DNA of 34,242 nt from Pseudomonadota bacterium (GTDB taxonomy: Bacteria > Pseudomonadota > Alphaproteobacteria > CADEGL01): contig JAQCGR010000006.1 of the NCBI GenBank assembly GCA_027619995.1, forward strand, positions 1-34,242, read 5' to 3'. Below are positions 18,498 to 27,736 of the stretch, in pieces. Positions within the stretch are counted from its first letter, which is position 1. Every line of letters starts with the position of its first letter. The notes under the pieces were generated by a model that was not told the origin of the DNA, ran no database searches, and saw only the letters and a program-made list of their open reading frames with translations. The position numbers were made by a program, and so were the translations under genes.

Positions 18498-21400
18498 TCA
18501 ATAATCCCACTCAACCTTGACGCCGACATTGCTGTCACCGCTCTGCCCGACCTTGCTCGTCACCGAGACATGAGGGATCACCTCAATCTCCACGGTCGCA
18601 CCCTGACTGTTCGCCAGGGTACCCTGCTCGACGCCCACGAACACGCCGTCGGCGATGTATTTTCCCGCCTGGACGGTCGCGCCGCCTGCGTCGTCGCCTT
18701 CGCTGCCGCCGCCGTCGACTCGAAGAACATCGACGCCGAGAAAGCGCCGGCCCATATCCAGGATTCCGGGGCTTCCATCTCCGGTCAGATCCCGCACAGC
18801 AGCCGCCAACTGAACCGCCTCGATCGTGCTGAGCCGCGCCGACGAGCGTCCGAACAGGAGACGGGAGAGAATTTCGTCCTGAGGGAGTTCGGGGGTCGAT
18901 GTCAGTTTGATCGCGGGATTCGCTGCCGTGCCGGTCAGCGTCACGACGACGGTCAGGTCATTGGCTTCGGTTCGCGTGCGAATATTCAAGGTCAGGATGA
19001 TCTCGCCCGAATTGCCCTGGGCGATCTGTATCCTGCTCGGCTGCAGATCGAACTCCTTGGTCAGAAGCGACAGTCGGCCCCGAATCGACGAAAGCTCCCC
19101 GAGAATCTTCGGGCTGTCCGCCGTACCCGATATCCGGAAATCCCCCGACCATTCGGATTCCAAGCCTCGGCCCCGGACGAACACCCGCTCCGGCATCGAG
19201 ACCCGAAGATCGATCTCAAGCGATTCGGGTCCGGCATCCGGCGTTTTCAGCGTCGTCTCCGCCGTCGTCGAGGTGGCGAGTTCCCCGCTGTCTCCATCCT
19301 GCTCGACAACCCCGAGTGTGACCACGGAGGGCGGAAGTTGATTCACCAAGCGGATTTCGGCCTCCCGCACCGTGATTTTCCCGGAAAGGCGCGTGCCGTC
19401 GGCGATTTTCGCCAGTTTGAGATCCGCGTCGGTCGCGGCGGTTACGTCATCCCGGCGAACCACAATGAAATTGTTGGCCGCGATCGCGAACTCGACTCCC
19501 TGGGTCGGTTGATCCAGGGAAATGGCGCCGCTGCCGCTGATTCGGCCCGCTCCTCCATCGGTCGCCGACAAGCTAGAGAGAACGAGCCTTCGACCCTCTG
19601 CATCAACGCGCAAGTTGAGCGAACGAACGATCGTGCCGGCGACAAGATGCTCGTAGCTCCCATCGCTCAGTGATACGAAACCCGCGAGCATGGGTTTCGA
19701 GACCGTTCCATCGACATCGAGCGCGATCTCGGCCATGCCGGTCAACCGTTGATCGTCGAGCGAAGTCAGAAGAAACAACGGTCCGATCGCACCACTCCAT
19801 CGTATCGTCCCCGATAACGGGCCGTCCGGCGGAACGACCGGCGTCATGGTTTCGGAATCCAGACGCAGGGGAAAAGTCATGCTCGAAGTGAGCGGCTGGT
19901 CGGAAAACCCGGACAGGGCGAGCTGCGCCTTCACTTCGGCATTCCGCCAATCGGCATCGAGGACAACGTCCACGAGCGGGACGGTTTCGGCGGCCGAGGT
20001 CCTGACATCCGAGAAGTGTATGCGGACCGATGCAGTGGGTTCCCGCATCGAGCCCGCCAGATTGATATGGCCGGACACCATGCCGCCGATATCCTGATCC
20101 GGGACGACGAGTCGCGCCAACGATAAAGGCAGTTTCTGAATCTCGACATCGCCGGAGAACCGATTCCGAGCGATCGCCGCATCGGCGGTGATGCGCCCCC
20201 CGGCCACGCGGAGATCGAGATCGGACACCTTGATGTCGCCTGGCTGCCAACTCAATGTCGCGGGCGAAGCCAGGCTGATCTTCTCGCGTTGAAGTGTGGC
20301 ATCAAACCGGGAAAGACTGAGCGAGACACCCTTCCCGACGGCCGAAACCGATCCGGTCGTCGCCAGAGTGAAGGGGGCGAAAGACTTGCCTTTGGCATCC
20401 AGGGAAATATCGGCCTTCTCGGCATTGCCCGACCCCGTGAAGGAAAGCGAATCCACTTCGGTCATTCCAGCCCTGATGCCTTCGGCATTGAGCGTCACTG
20501 TCCCGCCAAGCGATGGACCGAGGGTGATTCGAGCGTCGGCGGTTGCGCCGTCAACCTCGACGGGCGCGCCGCCTTCGGCCGATTCGATCACGATATTCCG
20601 GATCGCTATCTTGGCGTCGGCCGCCTGGACGTTTTTCTTCCCTGAAAAGCGAATATCGAGACGACCACTACCGCTACCCTCGATGCCTGCGAGGGCCATT
20701 AACGGCCCGAGCTTGTCCAAATCGCCGGCGAGTTTACCGGTCGCCGGCCCACCGTCCATCGGCACCGAAATCGCGCCGTCGACACGCGAACCCGCGGCTG
20801 TAATGCGCAAGGGATCGAAGCGAAGGACTTGTTCCACCACCCCGAAGGATGTCGTCACGCCGACAGCTCCCTGCCGCGGCGATGCGGAGATTTCGAACCG
20901 GCCCCGTGGCGCCGAAACGGCCGTTTCAACTTTTGCCTCGGCGCGGACAGTCCCGAGCGCTTGGCCGGACAGTCGGACGGAAGCCACGGAAAGAGAGGCC
21001 ATCGCGGTCGGATCCGCGACGTCACCGGTCACAGTTCCCGAAAGCGTAAGATCGCCGCTCGCCGGAACACCGAACGCGGCGGCCACGGCAGCAAGGTCGG
21101 GCACGCGGAGTTCGTAATCCCCCTCCACGGTTTTCGCATCGGGCGACAAGGTCGCGAGCGCTGTCAGGACGCCGGCTTTCGCCTGCAATTCGAACCAAGC
21201 ATTCTTCATGCCCTCCGAATCGGTCGAAACCGCACCATCGATGGTCGTGAGATCGCCGAATATCGCGGAGAGCGGCAAGCCCTCCGCATCCACCTTGCGC
21301 AGCTGCCCGCGAAGGCTGGCTTTGATCGAGCGCAAATCGTCGGCAACGGTGAAATCGGCTTCCAGATCGGCCGCACCCATCACCGGCGCGCCGACGAACG

Positions 21401-22916
21401 GCGACAGGGCCGCCAGATCCTTGGCCTCCAGACGGGCTGTCCCATGCGATGCCAAGGTTTCGAGGTCCGCTTCGAACGAAGCGCTGGCTGTCATCGTCGG
21501 CGTCGCGAGCTCGAACGAAGATAGGTTCGCCGATCCCGCCGCAAGATCGACCCGCCCTTCGCCCTCGAACGTAAGAGGGGCAGCGAGCTTCTCCGCCGAC
21601 AAGGAATCCGACACGATCTCGGCCACCCGGCCACGCGTCTCGAAGCTCGCTTGAATCGGCCCCTGATCGATGGGCCGTTCCGGCTTCAGGACGAGGTCGA
21701 AGGATAGATCGCGCAATACGGCCTGCGGCAGCGCGACGCTATCGGCGCGGGCGGTGATTTCGATGACCGGCTTCAGCATCGGACCCACGAAGGTCGCATC
21801 CAATCGCGCACCGACCGTCTTCGCCGGCGCGGTCAAGACATCCAATGCGGTGCCGTCGGTGACGACCACTTCCGCGGTGCCCTCGACCGTCTGGGCCTCT
21901 ATATCCAGGTCCGCCGCGACGGTCGCGGCCAGGGCCGAGGTCGTGACGGAAAGCGTGTCTATCCTGACGGTCGTTTCCCCTGTCGTTCGTCCTTCGAACA
22001 GGAATTGAACGCCGTCCCGTGCGAGCGGCTGCATGTCCGGGGGCATCAGATCGGGCGCGCGCAGGGACGAGGCGATGCGCAGGGCCATCTGCCCGTCCGG
22101 GCGGCTGATGCCGATATCCGCGGTCAGCTCCGCGCGATCCCCGATCGTGCCCCTCAACGTGCCGGCCCAATCGTCGAGCGGACCCTCGCCGCTGAAGGTC
22201 ACGGCCAGAGGCAGTGGCGGCGAAAACCCGGCCGCCGTTGCGATGAGGCCCCCTTCGGGTTCCTCTGCCTGGGCCTCGACGGCGAGGATATCGGTTCCCG
22301 GATCATAGGCGGCATCAAGGACGAGGCGGCTTTTCGGCCCGTCGAGCCGGGTGACGGCAAGCCGGGTCACTGTCCGACCACCATCGCCGATCCGCGCTTC
22401 TCCTTCCGCCCGGATGGTCGCCGCCTTGCCGAGAACCGCTTCGCCGAGGACGACCGGCGACGCCAGGAATTTCTCAATAGAGACCCCGATCGGCAGGGCC
22501 GGCCATTGGAAGGGTTCAGCCGGTGTGGCGGAGGGTTCGCCTGGTACGGGCGCCCGAACAACCGTCACGCCGTCGGCCTCAAGCAAATCAACGCTGAATT
22601 CGCCCAGGAATAGCCGCAGGGGATTCCAATCGAGCGTGACCCGATCGATGGTCAGCCAGGTGCCGTCACGATCCGCGACATCGAGATCCTGGAGAACTAT
22701 CACCCCCGGCAATGGACCTTCTAGGCGGCTGAGACCCACCTGCGTCTCGCCCGGGACGGAAATCTGGTCGACGATGGTGGCCGCAAGCCACGCGCGCCCA
22801 CTTTCCGTTCCTCCGACGAAAACGGCCGCCGCCGCGACAAGCAGAATCAACCCGAGCAGGCCCGCGCCCAGATAGGCCGCGAACCGGAAAACACGACGCC
22901 CTGCGCTCGAATTCAA
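18498..22916 (-). CDS. tamB: TamB, translocation and assembly module subunit (AsmA-like)
   Basis: This 1472-residue inner-membrane-anchored protein spans the periplasm. It has one N-terminal membrane segment (about 14-33, YLGAGLLGLILLVAAAAVFV), a very long run of beta-rich repeats forming a hydrophobic groove, and the C-terminal TamB (DUF490) domain ending in an aromatic residue (VKVEWDY). It works with the outer-membrane protein TamA; AsmA-like proteins are thought to move phospholipid to the outer membrane, besides the reported role in autotransporter assembly. The start is a TTG whose last bases overlap the tamA stop as TTGA; upstream in-frame codons lie inside tamA and are rejected. Length and order are typical for a tamAB pair. 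Confidence 0.93.
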   Translation of the reverse strand: MNSSAGRRVFRFAAYLGAGLLGLILLVAAAAVFVGGTESGRAWLAATIVDQISVPGETQVGLSRLEGPLPGVIVLQDLDVADRDGTWLTIDRVTLDWNPLRLFLGEFSVDLLEADGVTVVRAPVPGEPSATPAEPFQWPALPIGVSIEKFLASPVVLGEAVLGKAATIRAEGEARIGDGGRTVTRLAVTRLDGPKSRLVLDAAYDPGTDILAVEAQAEEPEGGLIATAAGFSPPLPLAVTFSGEGPLDDWAGTLRGTIGDRAELTADIGISRPDGQMALRIASSLRAPDLMPPDMQPLARDGVQFLFEGRTTGETTVRIDTLSVTTSALAATVAADLDIEAQTVEGTAEVVVTDGTALDVLTAPAKTVGARLDATFVGPMLKPVIEITARADSVALPQAVLRDLSFDLVLKPERPIDQGPIQASFETRGRVAEIVSDSLSAEKLAAPLTFEGEGRVDLAAGSANLSSFELATPTMTASASFEADLETLASHGTARLEAKDLAALSPFVGAPVMGAADLEADFTVADDLRSIKASLRGQLRKVDAEGLPLSAIFGDLTTIDGAVSTDSEGMKNAWFELQAKAGVLTALATLSPDAKTVEGDYELRVPDLAAVAAAFGVPASGDLTLSGTVTGDVADPTAMASLSVASVRLSGQALGTVRAEAKVETAVSAPRGRFEISASPRQGAVGVTTSFGVVEQVLRFDPLRITAAGSRVDGAISVPMDGGPATGKLAGDLDKLGPLMALAGIEGSGSGRLDIRFSGKKNVQAADAKIAIRNIVIESAEGGAPVEVDGATADARITLGPSLGGTVTLNAEGIRAGMTEVDSLSFTGSGNAEKADISLDAKGKSFAPFTLATTGSVSAVGKGVSLSLSRFDATLQREKISLASPATLSWQPGDIKVSDLDLRVAGGRITADAAIARNRFSGDVEIQKLPLSLARLVVPDQDIGGMVSGHINLAGSMREPTASVRIHFSDVRTSAAETVPLVDVVLDADWRNAEVKAQLALSGFSDQPLTSSMTFPLRLDSETMTPVVPPDGPLSGTIRWSGAIGPLFLLTSLDDQRLTGMAEIALDVDGTVSKPMLAGFVSLSDGSYEHLVAGTIVRSLNLRVDAEGRRLVLSSLSATDGGAGRISGSGAISLDQPTQGVEFAIAANNFIVVRRDDVTAATDADLKLAKIADGTRLSGKITVREAEIRLVNQLPPSVVTLGVVEQDGDSGELATSTTAETTLKTPDAGPESLEIDLRVSMPERVFVRGRGLESEWSGDFRISGTADSPKILGELSSIRGRLSLLTKEFDLQPSRIQIAQGNSGEIILTLNIRTRTEANDLTVVVTLTGTAANPAIKLTSTPELPQDEILSRLLFGRSSARLSTIEAVQLAAAVRDLTGDGSPGILDMGRRFLGVDVLRVDGGGSEGDDAGGATVQAGKYIADGVFVGVEQGTLANSQGATVEIEVIPHVSVTSKVGQSGDSNVGVKVEWDY

Positions 22917-24766
22917 AACGCCTGCCCGATGCTGACGTAGAACTGGAAACTGTCGTCGCTCTTGCGGCCGTTGATCGGGAAGGCGAAGTCGACCCGGAAG
23001 GGCCCCAACGAAGTGTAATAACGGACACCAATTCCGCCCGCCCAAAGCAGGTCGAGACTATCGGGACTGCTGCTGTCGTAGACCATCCCGCCATCGATGA
23101 AGGGCACGATTCCGATCGTATCCGTCACCATGACGCGCATTTCGGTGCCGACCTCGACGAGGGAGTTTCCACCCTCCGGATCGCCGTTGCTGTCCAGCGG
23201 CCCTATCTTCTGAAATGCGTAACCTCGGACACTGCCGCCGCCGCCCGAATAGAATCGTTTGGTTGCGGGTATGGATTGGGACCCGGCCCCCTGGATGGTG
23301 CCGATCTTCGCCCGGCCGGCGAGAACGTAGCGCGCCGCTTCGTCGAATGCGTAATAGGTCGATCCTCCCACCGTCGCATTCACGAAAGCGACATTCCGTT
23401 CGAGCGTTCCGTAATAGGGCGTCAACGAGAGCGCCAGGCGAGATCCCTCTGTCGGATTCAGCAGGTCGTCCGTGTCGTCGCGCGACGCCTTGAGGGGCAG
23501 GCCGAACAGCAACACGGTGGAATCCACTTTGTTCTCGGTGATGATCGAATATTCCGCGGAGACGCCGGGCGAGACCCGCCAGTGATCGAAGAGAGGGCGG
23601 TCCAGCGCGACGCCCGACAGGACGGTCTGCTCGTCGAAGGCGTCAATCGTCCGCCGCACGCCGGAGAGATTCGCCTTGAGGTTCTGATCCAAAGTCAAGA
23701 AATGCGGCTTGTTGAAATCAAGCGTCAGACCCTGCTCGATCTGCGCGACGGTGCCGGTGATGCGAAGCTTCTCATTCTCCGAAAAGAGATTGCGGTGTTC
23801 CCAGAACACCTCGGCGCGACCGCCCTCCGTGCTGGAATAGCCGAGGCTGCCGCCGAAGGACCGGTGCAGCCGTTCGCGGAGCCGGACCGTCAGGGGAATG
23901 TTACCGACCGAATCGACGGCCTCGCCGTGCTCTATCCGTGCCGTTTCGAACAGCTCGGTATTGGCCAAGCGTGTCCGTGCCTTATCCACTTCGTTCTGAT
24001 CGTACTCGTCGCCGAACCCGAGCGGCACCAGCCGGCGGATATAGTCCTCGTTGACGCTTTCCAAACCATCCACCGCGATCGCGCCGTAATTGGCGCGGGC
24101 AGCCTGATCGACCGTGAGAGTGACTCGAATGGTTTTTTCGTCGTGGTCCACGACGGCCTTGCGATCGCCAACGACGGCCAAGGGATAGCCGCCTTCTTCC
24201 AGGCGCCGAACGACCAGGCCCTTCGCATCGACGATCCTCGCGGCCTGCGCCCGCTGGCCCAGGTCCAGATTCAACGCGGACGGTTCACATTTGGGACAAA
24301 CCGGCTTCTCCGTGCCGGTGTAGACGATGTCATAGGCCGTCAGCGCATAGACCGGCCCGGTATTGATCTTGAACAAGATATCGATCGGAGACGCATCCCG
24401 GTCGATCTCGTAGGAAATATCGCCGGCATAATAGCCCTCCGACCGCAGAGCGGTGCCGAAGGTCTCCTTGTCCCGCTCCGCGCGCCTTTCGAGCCGCGAG
24501 AGGGTGAGCGGCAGGTTATCGTTGAGCCGGCGTAGCTCGGATGATTGTTCGAGCAATCCCTCAAGGCTCGCATCCCCGATGACGTTCAGTTTGACGCTAT
24601 AGGGGATGCCGGCCGGATCACCGACACCGAGGGTGGAGTCGGGGAGCCCCGCGTCATCGGACTCTCCGAATACGGTGCCGCAGGCCGTCAACGACAGCGC
24701 CATCAGAACGGCCAGACCCCATTGGACTAGCCTGTGTCGAATGCACCCCTCGCTACGCATCATCAT
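22913..24766 (-). CDS. tamA: TamA outer-membrane BamA-family protein, with a lipobox
   Basis: This protein has about 617 residues. After the export signal come POTRA-like domains (about 55-290: GYYAGDISYEI, RLEEGGYPLAVVGDRKAVVD, YDQNEVDKARTRLANTELF) and a C-terminal 16-strand barrel of the Omp85 family (GGGSVRGYAFQKIGP is the lid-loop VRGY motif; the end is FQFYVSIGQAF with terminal Phe). It partners TamB, encoded next with overlapping codons. Unusually, the signal ends in LSLTAC, a lipobox, so the protein may be lipidated. The true start is uncertain: 24796, 24766 or 24760 all lack a good ribosome-binding site. 24766 is taken because 24796 lies inside a palindrome and would lengthen the signal. 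Confidence 0.9.
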   Translation of the reverse strand: MMMRSEGCIRHRLVQWGLAVLMALSLTACGTVFGESDDAGLPDSTLGVGDPAGIPYSVKLNVIGDASLEGLLEQSSELRRLNDNLPLTLSRLERRAERDKETFGTALRSEGYYAGDISYEIDRDASPIDILFKINTGPVYALTAYDIVYTGTEKPVCPKCEPSALNLDLGQRAQAARIVDAKGLVVRRLEEGGYPLAVVGDRKAVVDHDEKTIRVTLTVDQAARANYGAIAVDGLESVNEDYIRRLVPLGFGDEYDQNEVDKARTRLANTELFETARIEHGEAVDSVGNIPLTVRLRERLHRSFGGSLGYSSTEGGRAEVFWEHRNLFSENEKLRITGTVAQIEQGLTLDFNKPHFLTLDQNLKANLSGVRRTIDAFDEQTVLSGVALDRPLFDHWRVSPGVSAEYSIITENKVDSTVLLFGLPLKASRDDTDDLLNPTEGSRLALSLTPYYGTLERNVAFVNATVGGSTYYAFDEAARYVLAGRAKIGTIQGAGSQSIPATKRFYSGGGGSVRGYAFQKIGPLDSNGDPEGGNSLVEVGTEMRVMVTDTIGIVPFIDGGMVYDSSSPDSLDLLWAGGIGVRYYTSLGPFRVDFAFPINGRKSDDSFQFYVSIGQAF

Positions 24767-24791
24767 TTGAAGAAATCCACATCGGAGGCGT

Positions 24792-24813
24792 TTCATCTGC
24801 CGACGCAGATGAA
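24792..24813. promoter_or_regulatory. Perfect 22-bp inverted repeat upstream of tamA
   Basis: TTCATCTGC (24792-24800) and GCAGATGAA (24805-24813) pair perfectly with a CGAC spacer, 26 nt before the preferred tamA start. It could be a protein-binding dyad or a hairpin in the tamA leader RNA. Confidence 0.5.
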
Positions 24814-25100
24814 CGCAGACGAAGTTCGTTACGAAAACTCAGCCCTCGGATCCGGATTGGGAGACTGCATCGCCTCTCGCGCCCAGGCCGTGAGGCGGTC
24901 AAAAAATGCAGCGTGACGCCAAGAATGACCGTCACCCTATGACTGCGACGATCAAACCATCGATGGCGTGTTCCAACTTTAACCTATATCGCTTTCTTGA
25001 AACGACCAGAAGAAAACTGGCGCAAGATTTATAGGCATGCCGCTCGGAAGCATTGCCTGGACGGCATCTTCCCGGAAAGGCAAAGGCCCGCCCTGCGACC
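24814..25100. other. Gene-free region between the flavin monooxygenase gene and tamA
   Basis: No plausible gene in about 290 nt. Two weak inverted repeats are present (CGCCTC 24871-24876 with GAGGCG 24892-24897; GTGACG 24913-24918 with CGTCAC 24930-24935). The tamA promoter should be here. No clear terminator for the monooxygenase gene was found. Confidence 0.35.
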
Positions 25101-26453
25101 CTACTGTCCAAAGACCGGATTGCGCGCCGTCTTGTACCGATTTCGGCTCGGCTTCAAACCCAGATTCTCTCTCAAGGTTCGACCTTCGTATTCGGTACGG
25201 AACAGGCCGCGCCGCTGCAGTTCCGGGATGACCAGTTCGACGAAATCCTCGCACCCGCCGGGCAGATGGGTAGGCGTGACGTTGAACCCGTCGCAGGCTT
25301 CGCCGTCGAGCCATTCTTCCATCACATCAGCGATCTGGTTGGCCGTCCCGATAACACCGAAACCCGCCTTTCCGGCAATCTCTTCATAGAGCTGGCGGAT
25401 GGTCGGTTTCTCATCCCGGACCCGGGCAAGAAGACTCTCGCTGATGCTGCGCACCTCATGCGGGCCCATGGCGTCCAGCGGAACGGGGCCGTCGATCGGA
25501 TAGCCGGAGAGATCGCCGAAGGTGCTGTGCAACCGGGCCAGCCCCACCATCGGGTCGAGCAAATCCTGAAGCTGGTCGAATTTCGCGCGGGCTTCCTCGG
25601 CGGTCCGCCCGACCACGGGGCTCAGCGCCGGCAGTATCTTCAGGTCGTCCTTCTCCCGCCCGAACTTCGCCATGCGGCCCTTCACATCGGCGTAATAGGC
25701 CTGCGCCGCCTCGATCGAGGCGGGGACGGCATAGACGACATCCGCGGTCGCCGCCGCGATCTCGCGGCCCTGCTCGGAGGCGCCCGCCTGCACCAGCACC
25801 GGATGGCCCTGAGGCATGCCGCCCACGTTCAACGGCCCGCGGACCGAGAAATGCTTCCCCTTATGGTTCAGAACATGGGCCTTGTCTTCGTCGTAGAACC
25901 GGCCCCCCTCCTTGTCGAAGACGAAGGCGTCCGGGTCCCAGCTGTCCCACAGGCCGGTCACCACATCGACGAATTCCAGCGCGCGTTCGTAGCGTGTGTC
26001 GTAATCGACATGCTCCTCGCGATTGAAATTCCTGGCTTCGGCTTCGGACCAGGAGGTGACCATGTTCCAGCCGGCCCTCCCGTTGCTGATCAGGTCGAGC
26101 GTCGCGAACTTCCGGGCGATGTGATACGGCTCGTTGTAGGTGGTCGAGGCGGTCGTCACGAGCCCGATATGCTCAGTCACTACCGCGAGGGCCGGCAGCA
26201 AGGTCATCGGCTCCATCTCGACGATCTCGAAGCCCGACCGCGCCAGGGAGCCCTTGGGCGCGTCCCGCTCGCGGATGCCGATCCCGTCGGCGAAGAAGAC
26301 CATGTCGCATTTGCCGCGCTCGGCGGCCTTGGCGCTGCGGGCGTAATGCTCGAACCGGAGCGACCCGTCGGCAGGAACATCCGGATGCCGCCAAGCCGCC
26401 GGGTGATAACCGAGACCGCGGATCGACATCCCGATATGCAGTTTCTTACGCAT
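25101..26453 (-). CDS. NtaA/SnaA/DszA-family flavin-dependent monooxygenase (LLM class)
   Basis: This 450-residue soluble TIM-barrel enzyme uses FMNH2 from a separate reductase. Family traits: MRKKLHIGMSIRGLGYHPAAWRHP at the start, EPMTLLPALAVVTEHIGL, STTYNEPYHIARKFATLD, SNGRAGWNMVTSW, HPVLVQAGASEQGREIAA, and FNVTPTHLPGG near the end. The family includes nitrilotriacetate, dibenzothiophene-sulfone and dimethylsulfide monooxygenases; which substrate is used here cannot be told. The start has GGGGGAT upstream. It follows the homocysteine methyltransferase gene on the same strand with a 149-nt gap. That neighbour and the molybdoenzyme across the divergent promoter make an organosulfur substrate attractive but unproven. 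No flavin reductase gene lies in the window. Confidence 0.92.
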   Translation of the reverse strand: MRKKLHIGMSIRGLGYHPAAWRHPDVPADGSLRFEHYARSAKAAERGKCDMVFFADGIGIRERDAPKGSLARSGFEIVEMEPMTLLPALAVVTEHIGLVTTASTTYNEPYHIARKFATLDLISNGRAGWNMVTSWSEAEARNFNREEHVDYDTRYERALEFVDVVTGLWDSWDPDAFVFDKEGGRFYDEDKAHVLNHKGKHFSVRGPLNVGGMPQGHPVLVQAGASEQGREIAAATADVVYAVPASIEAAQAYYADVKGRMAKFGREKDDLKILPALSPVVGRTAEEARAKFDQLQDLLDPMVGLARLHSTFGDLSGYPIDGPVPLDAMGPHEVRSISESLLARVRDEKPTIRQLYEEIAGKAGFGVIGTANQIADVMEEWLDGEACDGFNVTPTHLPGGCEDFVELVIPELQRRGLFRTEYEGRTLRENLGLKPSRNRYKTARNPVFGQ

Positions 26454-26602
26454 GTCATCCCCCTTGCGGCCGCCTCACAGACCCCACCACCCAATCTTAA
26501 GACCGGCCGCCGGGAAATGAACCACGCGCCGTCCTGATCGCGAACCGGGCGCGCCTCCCTGCCCGCATGCAACTCGAAAGCCCGCCGCGACGGCAACGGC
26601 GC

Positions 26603-27487
26603 CTACCGCTCGATCGCCCTGTCCTGATCCAAGTCCGCGCGGAGGCGCAGAATATGGGCCGGCCCGATGCCGCAACACCCGCCGACGATCTCGGCGCCGG
26701 CGGCGCGCCACCGAGCCGCATAATCCGCATAATCCGCGGGCGTCAACTCGCGCAGATCGCGCAGATTGTCGCCTTCCCGCTTCCAATCCTTGGCGATCGG
26801 CACGAAGGCATTGGCATAGGCCCCGATACGCAACCCGGTCATGGCCCGCAGGCGCGGCAGCGCCTCGGTGATGGCACCGGCATCGCAGCAGTTGAACAGC
26901 ACCGCCTCGACTGGAATGCCGTCCAGGGCGGCGAGGGCCGCCTCCACCGTCTCGCCGCTGCGCAGGAGGCCGTCAGCCTCGTCCCGCAGGGTCCAGGACA
27001 CCCAGACCGGCTTGCCGTGCGGCGCGGCGGCACGCGCCGCGGCAGCCGCTTCGGCGGCGCTCGACATGGTTTCGCAGATGAACAGGTCCACGCCAGGCGA
27101 GAGATGCGTCCCGATCTCCGCGTAGTCCGCCACCATGGAAGCGGGGTCCTGGGCATTGGGTTCATAGCTCGCACGCAAGGGCGGCAGGGAACCTGCGATA
27201 CGCGCACCCGTCTTGCCCGCCTGGGCGCGTGCGTCTTTCGCCACCGCGACGGCGAGGCGCGTGATGTCCCCCAGCCTGTCGCGCAGGCCGGTTTGCGCCA
27301 GACGCGGCGGCGTGACGGTGTAGTTCCAGGTGGTGATCACATCCACCCCGGCGTCCAGATATTCCCGGTGCACGTCGCGCACCGCCGCCGGCGAATCGAT
27401 CAGGGCCTGCGCCGAGGACCTGGCATTGGTATTGAGCCCCCGCGCCCGAAGCTCCTGGCCCATCCCACCATCAAGCAACACCGTCAT
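26603..27487 (-). CDS. Homocysteine S-methyltransferase family protein
   Basis: This 294-residue cytoplasmic TIM barrel is of the BHMT/MmuM type. It opens LLDGGMGQELRARG, has TWNYTVTP where the family has its second strand motif, GSLPPLRASY, and the Zn-binding cysteines in LFNCCDAG and GGCCGIGPAHI. It should move a methyl group from a donor such as S-methylmethionine, a betaine or a sulfonium compound to homocysteine or a similar thiol. It is too distant from MetH1 in the same window to be a recent copy. The ATG at 27487 has GAGG at good spacing; a much longer in-frame extension upstream is antisense to the DapA-like gene and is rejected. It heads a likely two-gene unit with the flavin monooxygenase. 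Confidence 0.92.
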   Translation of the reverse strand: MTVLLDGGMGQELRARGLNTNARSSAQALIDSPAAVRDVHREYLDAGVDVITTWNYTVTPPRLAQTGLRDRLGDITRLAVAVAKDARAQAGKTGARIAGSLPPLRASYEPNAQDPASMVADYAEIGTHLSPGVDLFICETMSSAAEAAAAARAAAPHGKPVWVSWTLRDEADGLLRSGETVEAALAALDGIPVEAVLFNCCDAGAITEALPRLRAMTGLRIGAYANAFVPIAKDWKREGDNLRDLRELTPADYADYAARWRAAGAEIVGGCCGIGPAHILRLRADLDQDRAIER

Positions 27488-27645
27488 CGACCGACCTCGC
27501 TGCAATCCGACACCGCCCGATTTGCCGCACCGGCGCCCGCAAAAGCCTAGGCGCCCGGCAATCGAACGACGAGTCCGAATTCTCGAGCAAGGCGCGGCGG
27601 CCGGGCGGCTCGACGATTGCCGTCTACCCCCATCGGAGCCACGAT

Positions 27646-27659
27646 GAGGTGATAACCTC
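27646..27659. promoter_or_regulatory. Inverted repeat in the divergent promoter region of the methyltransferase and DapA-like genes
   Basis: GAGGT-GATA-ACCTC is a perfect 5-bp dyad with a 4-nt spacer in the 249-nt divergent region, 78 nt before the DapA-like start. It could be the site of a shared regulator, but no regulator gene is adjacent and the repeat is short. Confidence 0.3.
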
Positions 27660-27736
27660 GTGGCAGAATCATGCCGCGGCGGACTTGCCCTTGGCCAAGC
27701 CGTTCCCGTGTAATGAAACTGCGGAAGGATAATGTC

